Shown here: in pieces, positions 24,411 to 32,223 of the stretch
Numbering within the stretch: position 1 is the first letter of the stretch
Layout of the letters: every line of letters starts with the position of its first letter
Assembly (NCBI GenBank): GCA_964618215.1
Contig: CAZTZE010000005.1
Coordinates: 55,594-119,593, forward strand
Length of the DNA stretch: 64,000 bases
Reading direction: 5' to 3'
Source: CG2-30-58-95 sp964618215
GTDB lineage: Bacteria > Chloroflexota > Anaerolineae > Anaerolineales > Villigracilaceae
Position numbers and translations under genes: made by a program
Notes under the pieces: model-generated
What the model saw: only the letters and a program-made list of their open reading frames with translations
Database searches by the model: none
What the model was told of the DNA's origin: nothing

Positions 24411-25046
24411 CTACCCAATGAAGACCCGGACGCGCTCGCCTTCGTCGCCTTCATCAACGTTTACGATCAGCGGCTCGTCACCGGAAAAGCCGCTCTCGAT
24501 CACCTGGATGACCTCGTCTATATTGGTTTTCCCCAGGCTGGGGATGTAATGCCCGAAATTTCGCAAGCACCAGGCGGTGAGTTTCAGCGGCAGGGGGAAG
24601 CCCAGAAAAATGCGCTGCGGGTGGTCGCCGGGCTTTTGCTGAACGTCCACAAAAATCCAGCGCGCCTTCTGGCTGCCCACGGCTGCGGCGATGACGCCCA
24701 CACCCAGCAGCAGCGGCAGAGTCAGACAGTAGAACCAGAAATTTGTCCCCAACCCCTGCATGATCCAGTACATACCCGCGGCGCTCAAAACGGTGAGGCT
24801 GACGCCGATCCACAGTGGGATTTGCCAGAGACGGCGGGCGGTGGATTTAACGCCGGCGATGCGCGGGTCAACATTCAGAGCGGACGCCTCGCGGCCGGAC
24901 TTTTCACCTGTTTCCGTTTCGACAGCTTGGCCCTTATCCTCGGCATGAGTCTCCTCAAGGGTCTGCATCAGGCGCAGTCCCTCTTGCGGGGTAATCTTGC
25001 CTTCTGCGATCATCTTCAAAACCTGGGAGCGTTCCTGGTCAGTCAT
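24411..25046 (-). CDS. SHOCT-like protein with two TM segments
   Basis: 211 residues from ATG 25046 (GGAGGAGAA upstream). N-terminal SHOCT-like hairpin DQERSQVLKMIAEGKITPQE followed by GLRLMQTLEE. A Glu/Lys-rich linker leads to two TM helices (about residues 80-125: IPLWIGVSLTVLSAAGMYWI and FYCLTLPLLLGVGVIAAAVG). The end carries the acidic strand also found in the 126-aa neighbour. Probably an inner-membrane protein with both ends in the cytoplasm. Function unknown; part of the DUF2089 cluster. Confidence 0.7.
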   Translation of the reverse strand: MTDQERSQVLKMIAEGKITPQEGLRLMQTLEETHAEDKGQAVETETGEKSGREASALNVDPRIAGVKSTARRLWQIPLWIGVSLTVLSAAGMYWIMQGLGTNFWFYCLTLPLLLGVGVIAAAVGSQKARWIFVDVQQKPGDHPQRIFLGFPLPLKLTAWCLRNFGHYIPSLGKTNIDEVIQVIESGFSGDEPLIVNVDEGDEGERVRVFIG

Positions 25047-25075
25047 AACATTCTCCTCCTTAACCTCACCCCCGT

Positions 25076-25098
25076 CCCCTCTCCTCATAGGAGAGGGG
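25076..25098. repeat. Perfect 10-bp hairpin between clustered genes
   Basis: CCCCTCTCCT and AGGAGAGGGG flank CAT. It lies in the gap between the DUF4097-like and TM SHOCT-like genes. A related CTCTCCC/GGGAGAG hairpin lies at about 18600-18620. It may be an extragenic palindrome or an attenuating hairpin. Confidence 0.55.
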
Positions 25099-25121
25099 GG
25101 AAGGGGGAGGAAAAGACAATG

Positions 25122-26354
25122 TCACTTGCTTTCCAAAGCTGCCAGCAGCTTCTCGGCCTCATCGAGCGAGATTTTCTTCTCCTGAAGCATTTTCAGGATC
25201 GTCAGCCGCTCTTCGTCGCTGACCGGCTCGCCACGTTCGGTGGGTTTCTGGCCGGAGAATCTGAATACTTCAGCCCCCCCAATTACGACTCTCCCCTCGA
25301 ATCTCCCATGCGGACGATGAGCGCGCGCTTTGGTCTCGGCGCGACGCATGGCCGCCGCGATTTTTACTTCCGCCCGGCGCGAGGCCGCTTCTGTGCGCGA
25401 ATGGGCGCGTTCCATCGCGGCCTGCACACGGCGGTTGATGCGCTCGGAGAGATCCGCCGGGATCGGAGGAATCGGAGGGATGGGCGGGATCCCCCAAGTG
25501 GAAGTATCTCCCATCCCAACGCCAAAATCGGCGGCCGAGTCCCATTTTTCGGCCTTGCTGGTGACGATCAGTTCGTCGCCGGCCATCAAGAACATCCTGG
25601 CCGCGCCGCTGCCCAGGGTGATGGTCTGTGTGGGGTTTTCCTCGTCCAGCTCGAGGCCGGGGAAATCAACATGAATGGACTCTGGCGAACCAGCGGTAAG
25701 GTTCAATTCGACGTCCGCGTCCAGCGGCAGGCGCAGGAGCAGGTCATCGCCCGCGATGATATGATATTCTTTCCCTGGCAGGGGTTCCAGGTAGAGAGTC
25801 GCGTCTGCCCCCGCGGTGGCGACCACGCTGCCGCGCGCGTTGCGCAAGAACAGGTCCGAGCCGATGTTCTCGACGGTCACCGCACCCTCGACATCGCGGA
25901 AGGAAGCGTCGCCGCCGATGGTAGCAATCGCACAGTCGCCGCGTCCGCCGCGCAGGGCGAAATCGCCGCTAATCTGTTCGGCGCTCAAGCCGCCAATGTT
26001 GCGCAAGGAGGCGTCTCCGGCGATCGTTCCCAGAGTCGCAGCGCCGATATCGTTCAGGCTGAGGTCGCCGGCCACGGGTCCAAGATTGACCGCTCCGCTC
26101 AAGGCTTGCAGGCTGGCATCCCCGGCCACATTCTCAACTTGGAGGCTGGCCTGGCGCGGCAAATACAAGATCAAATTTTCGTCACAGGAAACATTGATCC
26201 GCTCGCCATCTGCCGTGATGTTCAGCATATCGCCATCTGTCTTGGCCATGATCTCCGCTCGCTCCCAACCGGCCACACGCAAGTCACCGGGGATGGCTTG
26301 CAGCGCCACTTCCGGCGCCGGGCCGACAGTTATGGTCTGTTGTTTCATGGTCAC
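25122..26354 (-). CDS. DUF4097-like beta-helix protein with C-terminal SHOCT-like hairpin
   Basis: 410 residues. About residues 20-190 consist of repeated strand motifs such as VENVAGDASLQALSGAV, GTIAGDASLRNIGGL and ATIGGDASFRDVEG, spaced about 19 residues: the right-handed beta-helix of DUF4097/adhesin-like proteins. There follow a Pro-Ile repeat (IPPIPPIPPIP), an Ala/Arg/Glu-rich helix (about residues 310-360) and the SHOCT-like end DEERLTILKMLQEKKISLDE plus AEKLLAALE. No signal peptide, so it is probably cytoplasmic. The GTG start overlaps the DUF2089 stop (GTGA); ATG 26348 is also possible. Confidence 0.78.
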   Translation of the reverse strand: MTMKQQTITVGPAPEVALQAIPGDLRVAGWERAEIMAKTDGDMLNITADGERINVSCDENLILYLPRQASLQVENVAGDASLQALSGAVNLGPVAGDLSLNDIGAATLGTIAGDASLRNIGGLSAEQISGDFALRGGRGDCAIATIGGDASFRDVEGAVTVENIGSDLFLRNARGSVVATAGADATLYLEPLPGKEYHIIAGDDLLLRLPLDADVELNLTAGSPESIHVDFPGLELDEENPTQTITLGSGAARMFLMAGDELIVTSKAEKWDSAADFGVGMGDTSTWGIPPIPPIPPIPADLSERINRRVQAAMERAHSRTEAASRRAEVKIAAAMRRAETKARAHRPHGRFEGRVVIGGAEVFRFSGQKPTERGEPVSDEERLTILKMLQEKKISLDEAEKLLAALESK

Positions 26355-26737
26355 TCCTCTTTACCATGCAAGAGACGCATGGCCTCATCTGCGGAAATCT
26401 GGCCGGCATCTAATTCTTCAAGGATGCTGCGCCGTTTCTCGTCCGAGATTTCAGGCTCTTCTTCATCCCTGCCTGGCTCGTAGCCCATAGCGCGGATGAC
26501 TTCATGCAGGCGATTGCGAATGGTCGGGTAAGACAGTCTCAGCTCACCTTCCATGCGGGTGATCTTGCCCTCGCAACGGATGAATGTCTCAACAAAGTCC
26601 AACTGATCCTCGTTCAACCCCGGCAGGACACTGTTGGCGAAACGTCCTTCGAGGCTGGTGTCGCACGAATCGCAGTGCAAGCGGATAACAGTAAGTTCAC
26701 TTCCACAAACCGGGCATTTACTCATGGATGGTTTCAT
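26351..26737 (-). CDS. DUF2089-family zinc-ribbon/HTH regulator
   Basis: 128 residues. Zinc ribbon CPVCGSELTVIRLHCDSCDT at residues 8-27, then an HTH-like segment: LDFVETFIRCEGKITRMEGE, LRLSYPTIRNRLHEVIRAMG, typical of DUF2089, a presumed transcription regulator. The C-terminal EKRRSILEELDAGQISADEA with MRLLHG is a SHOCT-like hairpin shared with three downstream genes. AAAGGAGGTG precedes the ATG. It is the first gene of the cluster and probably regulates it. Confidence 0.85.
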   Translation of the reverse strand: MKPSMSKCPVCGSELTVIRLHCDSCDTSLEGRFANSVLPGLNEDQLDFVETFIRCEGKITRMEGELRLSYPTIRNRLHEVIRAMGYEPGRDEEEPEISDEKRRSILEELDAGQISADEAMRLLHGKEE

Positions 26738-27113
26738 GCTCCACCTCCTTTATCGGGTAGTCCATGCAGCGGACGGATGTTGGTATTGTGTCTAATGCTT
26801 GCAAGTGTAGAGAGTAGAGAGTAGAGAGGGCCAAGCACTTCTTAATATTCTTGATATTATATACGTAAAATGTAAATTGTCAAGCGTATTTCTTCAAGAT
26901 TATTGAGTATTACTTTGATATTCTTTACTTTCATTCGCCTTTCCACGTCGTCGTATTCACCTCTTTGCCAGGAATCCCCAAAGTCCCGCAGCCCAGGCTC
27001 GGCAGCCTTTTTCGGATAAAATACAAGAGTCTACCCCACTCATTTTCTTTTGAGCTTTTTCCATTGAAGTCAAAAAAGCCATCCCATTCAATCCCCTTCT
27101 AAGTGGAGGCAAT
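26738..27113. other. Divergent intergenic region between the DUF2089 cluster and corA
   Basis: 376 bases without a gene. It holds the minus promoter at 26856-26883, an AT-rich block (about 26840-26935) and, nearer corA, a TAAAAT sequence at 27017 that may serve as a -10 box. I see no further structure. Confidence 0.5.
26856..26883 (-). promoter_or_regulatory. Promoter of the DUF2089/SHOCT-like cluster
   Basis: On the minus strand TTGACA and TATAAT are 16 bases apart in an AT-rich block about 120 bases before the DUF2089 start. TTACATTTTACGTATA fills the spacer. Confidence 0.7.
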
Positions 27114-28100
27114 ATGATTCGCGCCCTATATTACACGCCCGATTCTCCTCTCGAAATAGAATTCCCCACCGCAAAGTTCATCCCGGCTTTGCAGAACCCA
27201 GAAGGTCTGCTCTGGGTGGATTTCACCGGCGAACCACCCGGTGTTTGCGAACCGCTCCTCAAGGAGTTCGGCTTCCACCCTCTCGCCATTGACGACGCCC
27301 TGCAAGAGACGCACACGCCCAAAGTGGATGATTGGGGTGAGTATGTTTATATTGTCCTGAACTCGATGGTCTTTAATGACAACCCCGCAAATGGCTCATT
27401 AAAGACCAATGAATTGGACGCTTTTCTGGGCCGCAACTATATTGTCACTCATCACGATCAGGTTATCCCGGCCCTTGACGAGGTATGGGATGCCTGTCAA
27501 CGTGACGCGCGGCACACCCAATCCGGCGCGGACCATCTGATGTACAAGATAGCCGACCACATCGTGGCCGGCTATATGCCGATCGTCAGCGAAATTGACA
27601 GGGAAATTGACGAAATCGAAGACCAGATCTTCGACCGCCCCACGCCGGAGACTCTGGGTCGTATCTTCACGCTCAAGCGCGCTTTGCTTTCCATGCGGCG
27701 TGTCATCACGCCTCAGCGCGAGGTGCTAAACAAACTGGCACGTGACGATTACCTGGTCATTGACCCAAAAGACCGGGTCTTCTTCCGGGATGTGTACGAT
27801 CACCTCGTCCGTTTGCACGACTTGAACGAGAGTATGCGCGACTTGGTCAGCGGCGCAATGGACATCTATCTCTCGGTGATCAACAACCGCATGAACGAGG
27901 TGATGAAAACGCTGACCGTCATCACCTCGCTCTTCATGCCCATCTCTTTCGTGGCCGGGTTCTTCGGCATGAATTTCTTCGCGCCGGCCGTCCAAATGAC
28001 CAGATGGACAGATCAAACAGCCTTTATCGTGATGTTGCTGATCACTCTCCTGGTACCGATCAGCATGTACATTTGGATGCGCCGCCGGACTTGGGTCTAA
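27114..28100 (+). CDS. corA: CorA-family magnesium/divalent-cation channel
   Basis: 328 residues. The signature GMN motif is seen in FFGMNFFAPA between two C-terminal TM helices (SLFMPISFVAGFF and FIVMLLITLLVPISMYIWM). The long cytoplasmic helix (about residues 160-265) and N-terminal alpha/beta domain are standard. The protein forms a pentameric inner-membrane channel for Mg2+, possibly Co2+/Ni2+. Basic residues end the protein (MRRRTWV). It is a single gene before lexA, with an intact length. Confidence 0.95.
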   Translation: MIRALYYTPDSPLEIEFPTAKFIPALQNPEGLLWVDFTGEPPGVCEPLLKEFGFHPLAIDDALQETHTPKVDDWGEYVYIVLNSMVFNDNPANGSLKTNELDAFLGRNYIVTHHDQVIPALDEVWDACQRDARHTQSGADHLMYKIADHIVAGYMPIVSEIDREIDEIEDQIFDRPTPETLGRIFTLKRALLSMRRVITPQREVLNKLARDDYLVIDPKDRVFFRDVYDHLVRLHDLNESMRDLVSGAMDIYLSVINNRMNEVMKTLTVITSLFMPISFVAGFFGMNFFAPAVQMTRWTDQTAFIVMLLITLLVPISMYIWMRRRTWV

Positions 28101-28135
28101 CTTGATAAACCCTCCTAACAAGTGCCGAAAAGTGC

Positions 28136-28165
28136 TTGACACAGAACGTATGTTCGTGTTATATT
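28136..28165 (+). promoter_or_regulatory. lexA promoter with SOS box
   Basis: TTGACA (28136-28141) and TATATT (28160-28165) are 18 bases apart. Between them is AGAACGTATGTTCG (28143-28156), an exact GAACN4GTTC box. LexA binding would block the promoter, giving autoregulation. Confidence 0.9.
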
Positions 28166-28206
28166 GTTAGCACAAATGTACGATTCGCCACGAAAGGAAG
28201 GCTCTT

Positions 28207-28929
28207 ATGGTGAGAACGCGCAGAGGCTTAACTGAACGACATCATAACATCTTAAACTATTTAGATAGGCGGCTCAGTGAGTACGGATACCCTCCCTCCA
28301 TCCGCGAGATCGGCGAGGCCACCGGGATTTCATCCACCTCAGTCGTCACTTATTACCTCAAGCAGTTGGCCGAGTTGGGTCTGATCGAACGCGACCCCAA
28401 GTTCTCGCGCGCCGTACGGTTGATCAAAGAACCTGAACTCAGCGTATCTCAACGCGTGGCTGAGGCTGTCCAAAACGCGGTCGCCGTGGCAGACGAACTG
28501 CTCAGCATCCCCATCGTGGGCCGTATCTTCGCCAGCGCGCCGGTGCCGGTTCCGCCCTCGGATTTCAACTACTACGATGCCGAAAGCAGCATCAACATCG
28601 CGCGCAGCCTGCTCCCACGGCGCGAAAAAGGCAGCGAGCTTTTTGCCCTGGAGGTAAAAGGCGACTCGATGATTGACGCCATGGTCAATGACGGCGATAT
28701 TGTCATCATGAAACACGCCGAACAGGCCAACAACGGCGAGATGGTTGCCGTATGGCTTGAAGATAAAGACGAGACCACGCTCAAGTATTTCTTCAGAGAA
28801 AAAGGCCGTATTCGCCTGCAACCGGCCAATCCCACTATGCAGCCAATCTACGTCAACAACCCCAAGGCAGTCAAGATACAAGGCAAAGTGGTGGTTGTCA
28901 TTCGCAAGGTCGAATCGACCGCAGCATAA
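28207..28929 (+). CDS. lexA: LexA repressor
   Basis: 240 residues. Winged-helix N-domain: LTERHHNILNYLDRRLSEYG, YPPSIREIGEATGISSTSVV. S24-type protease domain with Ser154 in VKGDSMIDAM and Lys193 in ETTLKYFF. The self-cleavage site, normally Ala-Gly, appears as Ala109-Ser110 in IFASAPVP. That is unusual but still small-small. The protein represses SOS genes until RecA filaments trigger cleavage. The adjacent box and a second one before the ATPase gene at 16621 show at least two targets here. Confidence 0.95.
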   Translation: MVRTRRGLTERHHNILNYLDRRLSEYGYPPSIREIGEATGISSTSVVTYYLKQLAELGLIERDPKFSRAVRLIKEPELSVSQRVAEAVQNAVAVADELLSIPIVGRIFASAPVPVPPSDFNYYDAESSINIARSLLPRREKGSELFALEVKGDSMIDAMVNDGDIVIMKHAEQANNGEMVAVWLEDKDETTLKYFFREKGRIRLQPANPTMQPIYVNNPKAVKIQGKVVVVIRKVESTAA

Positions 28930-28950
28930 ACCAAAACGCAAAACGAAAAT

Positions 28951-28980
28951 AAACGCCCTCTCCTCCCGGAAAGGGCGTTT
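28951..28980 (+). terminator. Hairpin after lexA, copy of a repeat also at 29734-29762
   Basis: AAACGCCCT and AGGGCGTTT flank TCTCCTCCCGGA, followed by T-rich sequence (ACGTTTTACTTTTTACGC). The same stem and ACGTTTTACGCATCACG tail recur at 29734-29790, and a related ACGTAAAACG block lies in the M16 gene at 13785-13850. Confidence 0.7.
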
Positions 28981-29012
28981 ACGTTTTACTTTTTACGCAT
29001 CACGTTTAATGT

Positions 29013-29076
29013 CTAACCCAGCATCAACCTCGCCGCCCGCCGCACAATCTCCACTGCGAAAATTGTCCTCCGGCCC
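29013..29076 (-). pseudogene. Remnant of a 3' end related to the flavin oxidoreductase gene
   Basis: On the minus strand this stretch reads GRRTIFAVEIVRRAARLMLG and a stop. That is close to the end of the intact oxidoreductase encoded at 29769-31079 (DRGTNFAVEIGRRAAKLMMR). It is followed by the same hairpin repeat that follows the intact gene. It is a decayed, duplicated tail, separated from the intact gene by the vapBC module. Confidence 0.65.
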
Positions 29077-29088
29077 CAATCTCCAGCC

Positions 29089-29475
29089 TCACCACAAGCG
29101 GTTTACTTCATAGGCATCAAAGGCTTGGTCTTTACTGATGACAGCCATCTGCTCGACTTTCGCCTGGGCCACCAGCAGCCGGTCGAACGGGTCGCGGTGG
29201 TGGAAAGGCAGATTTGCCACAAGCGCGGCATGGTTGATCGAAATGTCGAGCAGTTCAATCCCATTGACGGCAAGTTGTTCGGGGATAAGTACATCAAAAG
29301 ATTCGCTCAACGTCAGTTTCTCCAGGCTTATTTTGATCGCAATTTCCCACAGGCTGGCCGTACTCAGAACGACTCGATTCGTTTCATCTTCAATGAGCGT
29401 CCGCGCCCTCTTGCTCAGACTTGAACTCCCACCGATGAACCAGAGAAACGCATGCGTGTCTAGCAGCAGATTCAC
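29089..29475 (-). CDS. vapC: VapC-type PIN-domain toxin
   Basis: 128 residues. PIN-domain acidic residues: LLLDTHAFLWFI (first Asp), STASLWEIAIKISLEKL (Glu), HRDPFDRLLVAQA (Asp pair), VISKDQAFDAY (last Asp). This is the common type with D-T-H-A-F-L-W. It acts as a Mg-dependent RNase against tRNA or rRNA and is blocked by the antitoxin encoded upstream with a four-base overlap. The module sits between the oxidoreductase gene and a decayed copy of its 3' end. Confidence 0.95.
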   Translation of the reverse strand: MNLLLDTHAFLWFIGGSSSLSKRARTLIEDETNRVVLSTASLWEIAIKISLEKLTLSESFDVLIPEQLAVNGIELLDISINHAALVANLPFHHRDPFDRLLVAQAKVEQMAVISKDQAFDAYEVNRLW

Positions 29476-29699
29476 GGCATGTACTCGCGGAAATCGGCCA
29501 GCGGCTTATCGAAATCGTCGGTCATCTTGATTTTTCCCCTGGCGCTGCCGAACTTGCGGCGCGCCGTGCCTTTAACGGGGACAATCTGTACCACTTGCTT
29601 TCCGTCTTTGGCAATAATGACCTTATCGCCGCGCATGGCGGTCTCGATTAAATCTTTGAGGCTAATCTTCGCATCCTCGTAATTAACTTGAACGACCAT
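29472..29699 (-). CDS. vapB: Phd/YefM-type antitoxin
   Basis: 75 residues from the ATG at 29699, which has AAGGCAGG six bases upstream. Phd/YefM fold: VNYEDAKISLKDLIETAMRG, DKVIIAKDGKQVVQIVPVKG. The tail KMTDDFDKPLADFREYM is the toxin-binding segment. It overlaps vapC by four bases. Confidence 0.92.
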   Translation of the reverse strand: MVVQVNYEDAKISLKDLIETAMRGDKVIIAKDGKQVVQIVPVKGTARRKFGSARGKIKMTDDFDKPLADFREYMP

Positions 29700-29733
29700 A
29701 TCAACCTGCCTTGTCATAGTGAGTATAGCATAA

Positions 29734-29790
29734 AAACGCCCTCCCCTCCCGGAAAGGGCGTTCACGTTTTACGCATCACGTTTTACGTTT
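29734..29790. repeat. Hairpin repeat after the flavin oxidoreductase gene
   Basis: AAACGCCCT and AGGGCGTT form a stem, followed by ACGTTTTACGCATCACG and TTTTACGTTT. This is the same unit as at 28951-29000. It lies between vapB and the 3' end of the convergently unrelated oxidoreductase, all on the minus strand. Confidence 0.6.
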
Positions 29791-31079
29791 CTCCTCATCA
29801 TCAATTTAGCAGCCCGTCTGCCAATCTCGACCGCGAAATTCGTTCCCCGGTCCCAGGGATAAACCTGGCTCATCGAAGCAAAGTACAGCCCCTCCAGCGG
29901 CGTCGTAATATCCGGTATATTCTGCGAGTGATTCACCAGCGGCACCGGCTGGGCGTAATTGATGCGGAACAGCCAGGTCTTCTTCACCCAGTCCCGCTCG
30001 AACTTGGGGTTGAATTTCTTCAGCGAAGGCAAAAAGCGCTCCAACAGTTCCTCCTGGCTCAAACGGAAGAACTCGTGCTCCGCCTCCAGATAGTCACCCA
30101 TATAAACAATATGCTCGCCGCCGAAGCGCTCCGGCGAAACGTAATTCGTATGCTCCACCAGAGCCAGGAACGGGTAGCCTGCCGACTTCGGCAGGTTGTA
30201 CCAGTAATAACCATCCTCCGAGAGTTGATATTTGAGCGCCACGGCCATCACCACCGCGCCCATGGACTTCATGCTCCGTAATCCGTGCAAATACTTTTCG
30301 GGTAAAGACGGGACGAGCCGCGTCATCGCTTCGGGCGAGAGCGTGACCAGGGCCTGGTCATACATCTCGATCGTCTCACTGCGGACGCTTACCTGACCTG
30401 AGCCTGCCTCCGGTTCGAGGCGTGTCACCGGCGTCTGCAGGCGGATCTCGACCCCCATCTCCCGCAGCCGGTCTGCGAACATGTCTGCGAACTTCTGGAA
30501 CCCACCATCGAACGTGCCAAGCCGCGTCGTGCGCGCCTTGAGCCGCGCCCACATCCAGGCCATGTTGACCTGTTTGTAATAGCGCTCGCCGAACTTGCCG
30601 ACAACGAGCGGCTGCCACATCATCTCGTAGACTTTATCCCCGGCCCACTTGCGCAGCCATTCGTCCACTGTATATTTTTCGAGGGCTTTCCAGTTATTTG
30701 TCACCCGCAAGAACACGCCCACAAGCCCGAAACGGATTTTATTGATGCCGAATCCCAGCCCGGGAAAGAGCAGGGCTTTGAGGATTGAATCAAACGGGTA
30801 GAATTTCCCCGCGTGGTACATCACCGTATACGGGCGCGGAAAGAGCACTTTATCCTTCCAGCCAAGTTCTTCAATCAGGCCGAGCATGTGCTTGTCGCTG
30901 GCGAACCAGTGATGATAGAACTTCTCGGCCGACCAGTCCCAATGCGGCTCTTTGAATCCGCTGGCCAGCCCGCCGACGTAATCCGCCGATTCGTATATGG
31001 TCACTTCATGACCGGCTTTACGCAGGTCATACGCGGCCGCCATGCCGCCGAAGCCTGCGCCGATGATGGCAATTTTCAT
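29769..31079 (-). CDS. FAD-dependent oxidoreductase of the protoporphyrinogen-oxidase/amine-oxidase fold
   Basis: About 436 residues. N-terminal FAD motif: MKIAIIGAGFGGMAAAYDLR, YESADYVGGLASGF. C-terminal FAD contact: LYFASMSQVYPWDRGTN. In between is a predicted substrate domain (WQPLVVGKFGERYYKQVNMA). It resembles a family of UDP-galactopyranose-mutase/desaturase-like flavoproteins in polysaccharide or lipid clusters; the true substrate is unknown. The start at ATG 31079 avoids a long overlap with the next gene upstream. It is transcribed with the flippase-like membrane protein 35 bases away, suggesting a role in membrane lipid or glycan modification. Confidence 0.78.
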   Translation of the reverse strand: MKIAIIGAGFGGMAAAYDLRKAGHEVTIYESADYVGGLASGFKEPHWDWSAEKFYHHWFASDKHMLGLIEELGWKDKVLFPRPYTVMYHAGKFYPFDSILKALLFPGLGFGINKIRFGLVGVFLRVTNNWKALEKYTVDEWLRKWAGDKVYEMMWQPLVVGKFGERYYKQVNMAWMWARLKARTTRLGTFDGGFQKFADMFADRLREMGVEIRLQTPVTRLEPEAGSGQVSVRSETIEMYDQALVTLSPEAMTRLVPSLPEKYLHGLRSMKSMGAVVMAVALKYQLSEDGYYWYNLPKSAGYPFLALVEHTNYVSPERFGGEHIVYMGDYLEAEHEFFRLSQEELLERFLPSLKKFNPKFERDWVKKTWLFRINYAQPVPLVNHSQNIPDITTPLEGLYFASMSQVYPWDRGTNFAVEIGRRAAKLMMRRNVKRDA

Positions 31080-31113
31080 GTTCGTGTCACCGATTATTCC
31101 ACTCTGATCTACT

Positions 31114-32142
31114 TCAACTCGCATTGTCTTCCCCCAGCTCCTTCTTCAGTGAATCACTCCACTTGATACCCTCCTTCGCCAGGTAATACGCGCCCAGCAG
31201 CGTGATCGGCACCCACAGCGCCAGGTGCAGGACGAGGGTATAGCCGGTCGCCACGGCCTGGTGGATGCCATCCGCCTGCAGGACGGCGATGCCGGGGGCG
31301 TCGAAGGTGCCGATGTAACCGGGCGCGGCGGGGATGGTCGTCGCCAGGTTGACCACGCCGTTCATCAGCATGAGCGTAAAAAAACTGACCTGAAAAGAGA
31401 ACGCGTGCATCACGAACCAGTATTTGACCGTCTCCAGCAGCCAGATGATGACCGATGTTATGAACACCATCAGCACATTGACTGGCGAACGCAGGGATTC
31501 CAGTCCGTCTAGGAATTTGTGCAGGATGCCGCTGGTCTTCGCGCGCAGGCGGACGGGCAGCAGCCGCTCAATGAACCATTGCCCAAATTTGGCTGCCACT
31601 TTCGGGAACATGGCCGCCAGCAGAAAGATCACCAGCGCGCCGAAGAACGCCGCGCTGCCCCAGACGGCCAGGTCTTGAATGGTTACTTCCCATTTCCCAA
31701 CCGGCACTGATACATCCGCCAGTTTCGCCAGTTGCGTCAGGTTGACGAAGACGAAGGCCAGCATCACCACCCCGTCGAAGATGCGCTCGACGATGATGGT
31801 CGCCAGCGAAGCGGAAATCGGTACGCCCTCACGCCGTTTTAGCACCACCGCCCGCAGCACTTCCCCGGCCCGCGCCGGATAGATGTTATTGCCCATGTAG
31901 CCGATGCAGGTGATGGGGAACATCGTGCGGGTCTTGATGGACTTGATCGGCTTGAGCAGGTAGTGCCAGCGCCAGGCGCGCACCCACACGCCGACGAAAT
32001 AGACGCCCACGCCGGGCAGGATCCACCAGTAGTTGGCGGACCTGACTGCCAGCCAGAAAGCTCCCCATTCCAGTTTGGATACAACCAGATACATAAAAAA
32101 CAGGCTGATTACCAGCCCGACCCAGAATTGCCAGCGTTTCAT
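31114..32142 (-). CDS. Lysylphosphatidylglycerol-synthase-TM (UPF0104)-like flippase
   Basis: 342 residues with about eight TM helices. Family marks: RAWRWHYLLKP, CIGYMGNNIYPARAGEVLRA, RREGVPISASLATIIVERIF, TTIPAAPGYIGTFDAPGIAV. These match the membrane half of MprF/AglD-type proteins, which flip or move lipids. The synthase domain is missing, so it is a stand-alone flippase-like protein. The N-terminus MKRWQFWVGLVISLFFMYLV is a TM segment. It precedes and probably shares an operon with the flavin oxidoreductase. Confidence 0.88.
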   Translation of the reverse strand: MKRWQFWVGLVISLFFMYLVVSKLEWGAFWLAVRSANYWWILPGVGVYFVGVWVRAWRWHYLLKPIKSIKTRTMFPITCIGYMGNNIYPARAGEVLRAVVLKRREGVPISASLATIIVERIFDGVVMLAFVFVNLTQLAKLADVSVPVGKWEVTIQDLAVWGSAAFFGALVIFLLAAMFPKVAAKFGQWFIERLLPVRLRAKTSGILHKFLDGLESLRSPVNVLMVFITSVIIWLLETVKYWFVMHAFSFQVSFFTLMLMNGVVNLATTIPAAPGYIGTFDAPGIAVLQADGIHQAVATGYTLVLHLALWVPITLLGAYYLAKEGIKWSDSLKKELGEDNAS

Positions 32143-32223
32143 GACAGTATTTTACCATGCAGACGGAAATCAACCGCGAAGGTACGAAACACGCGAAGAA
32201 AAATTTGTGCTAGAATAACGTTT

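Noticed and set aside
24090..26483. Very long plus-strand reading frame (797 codons)
   Set aside because: It lies opposite two well-supported genes (SHOCT-like TM protein and DUF4097 protein). Its translation is rich in Arg/Gly/Pro with no domain. It is a high-GC shadow.
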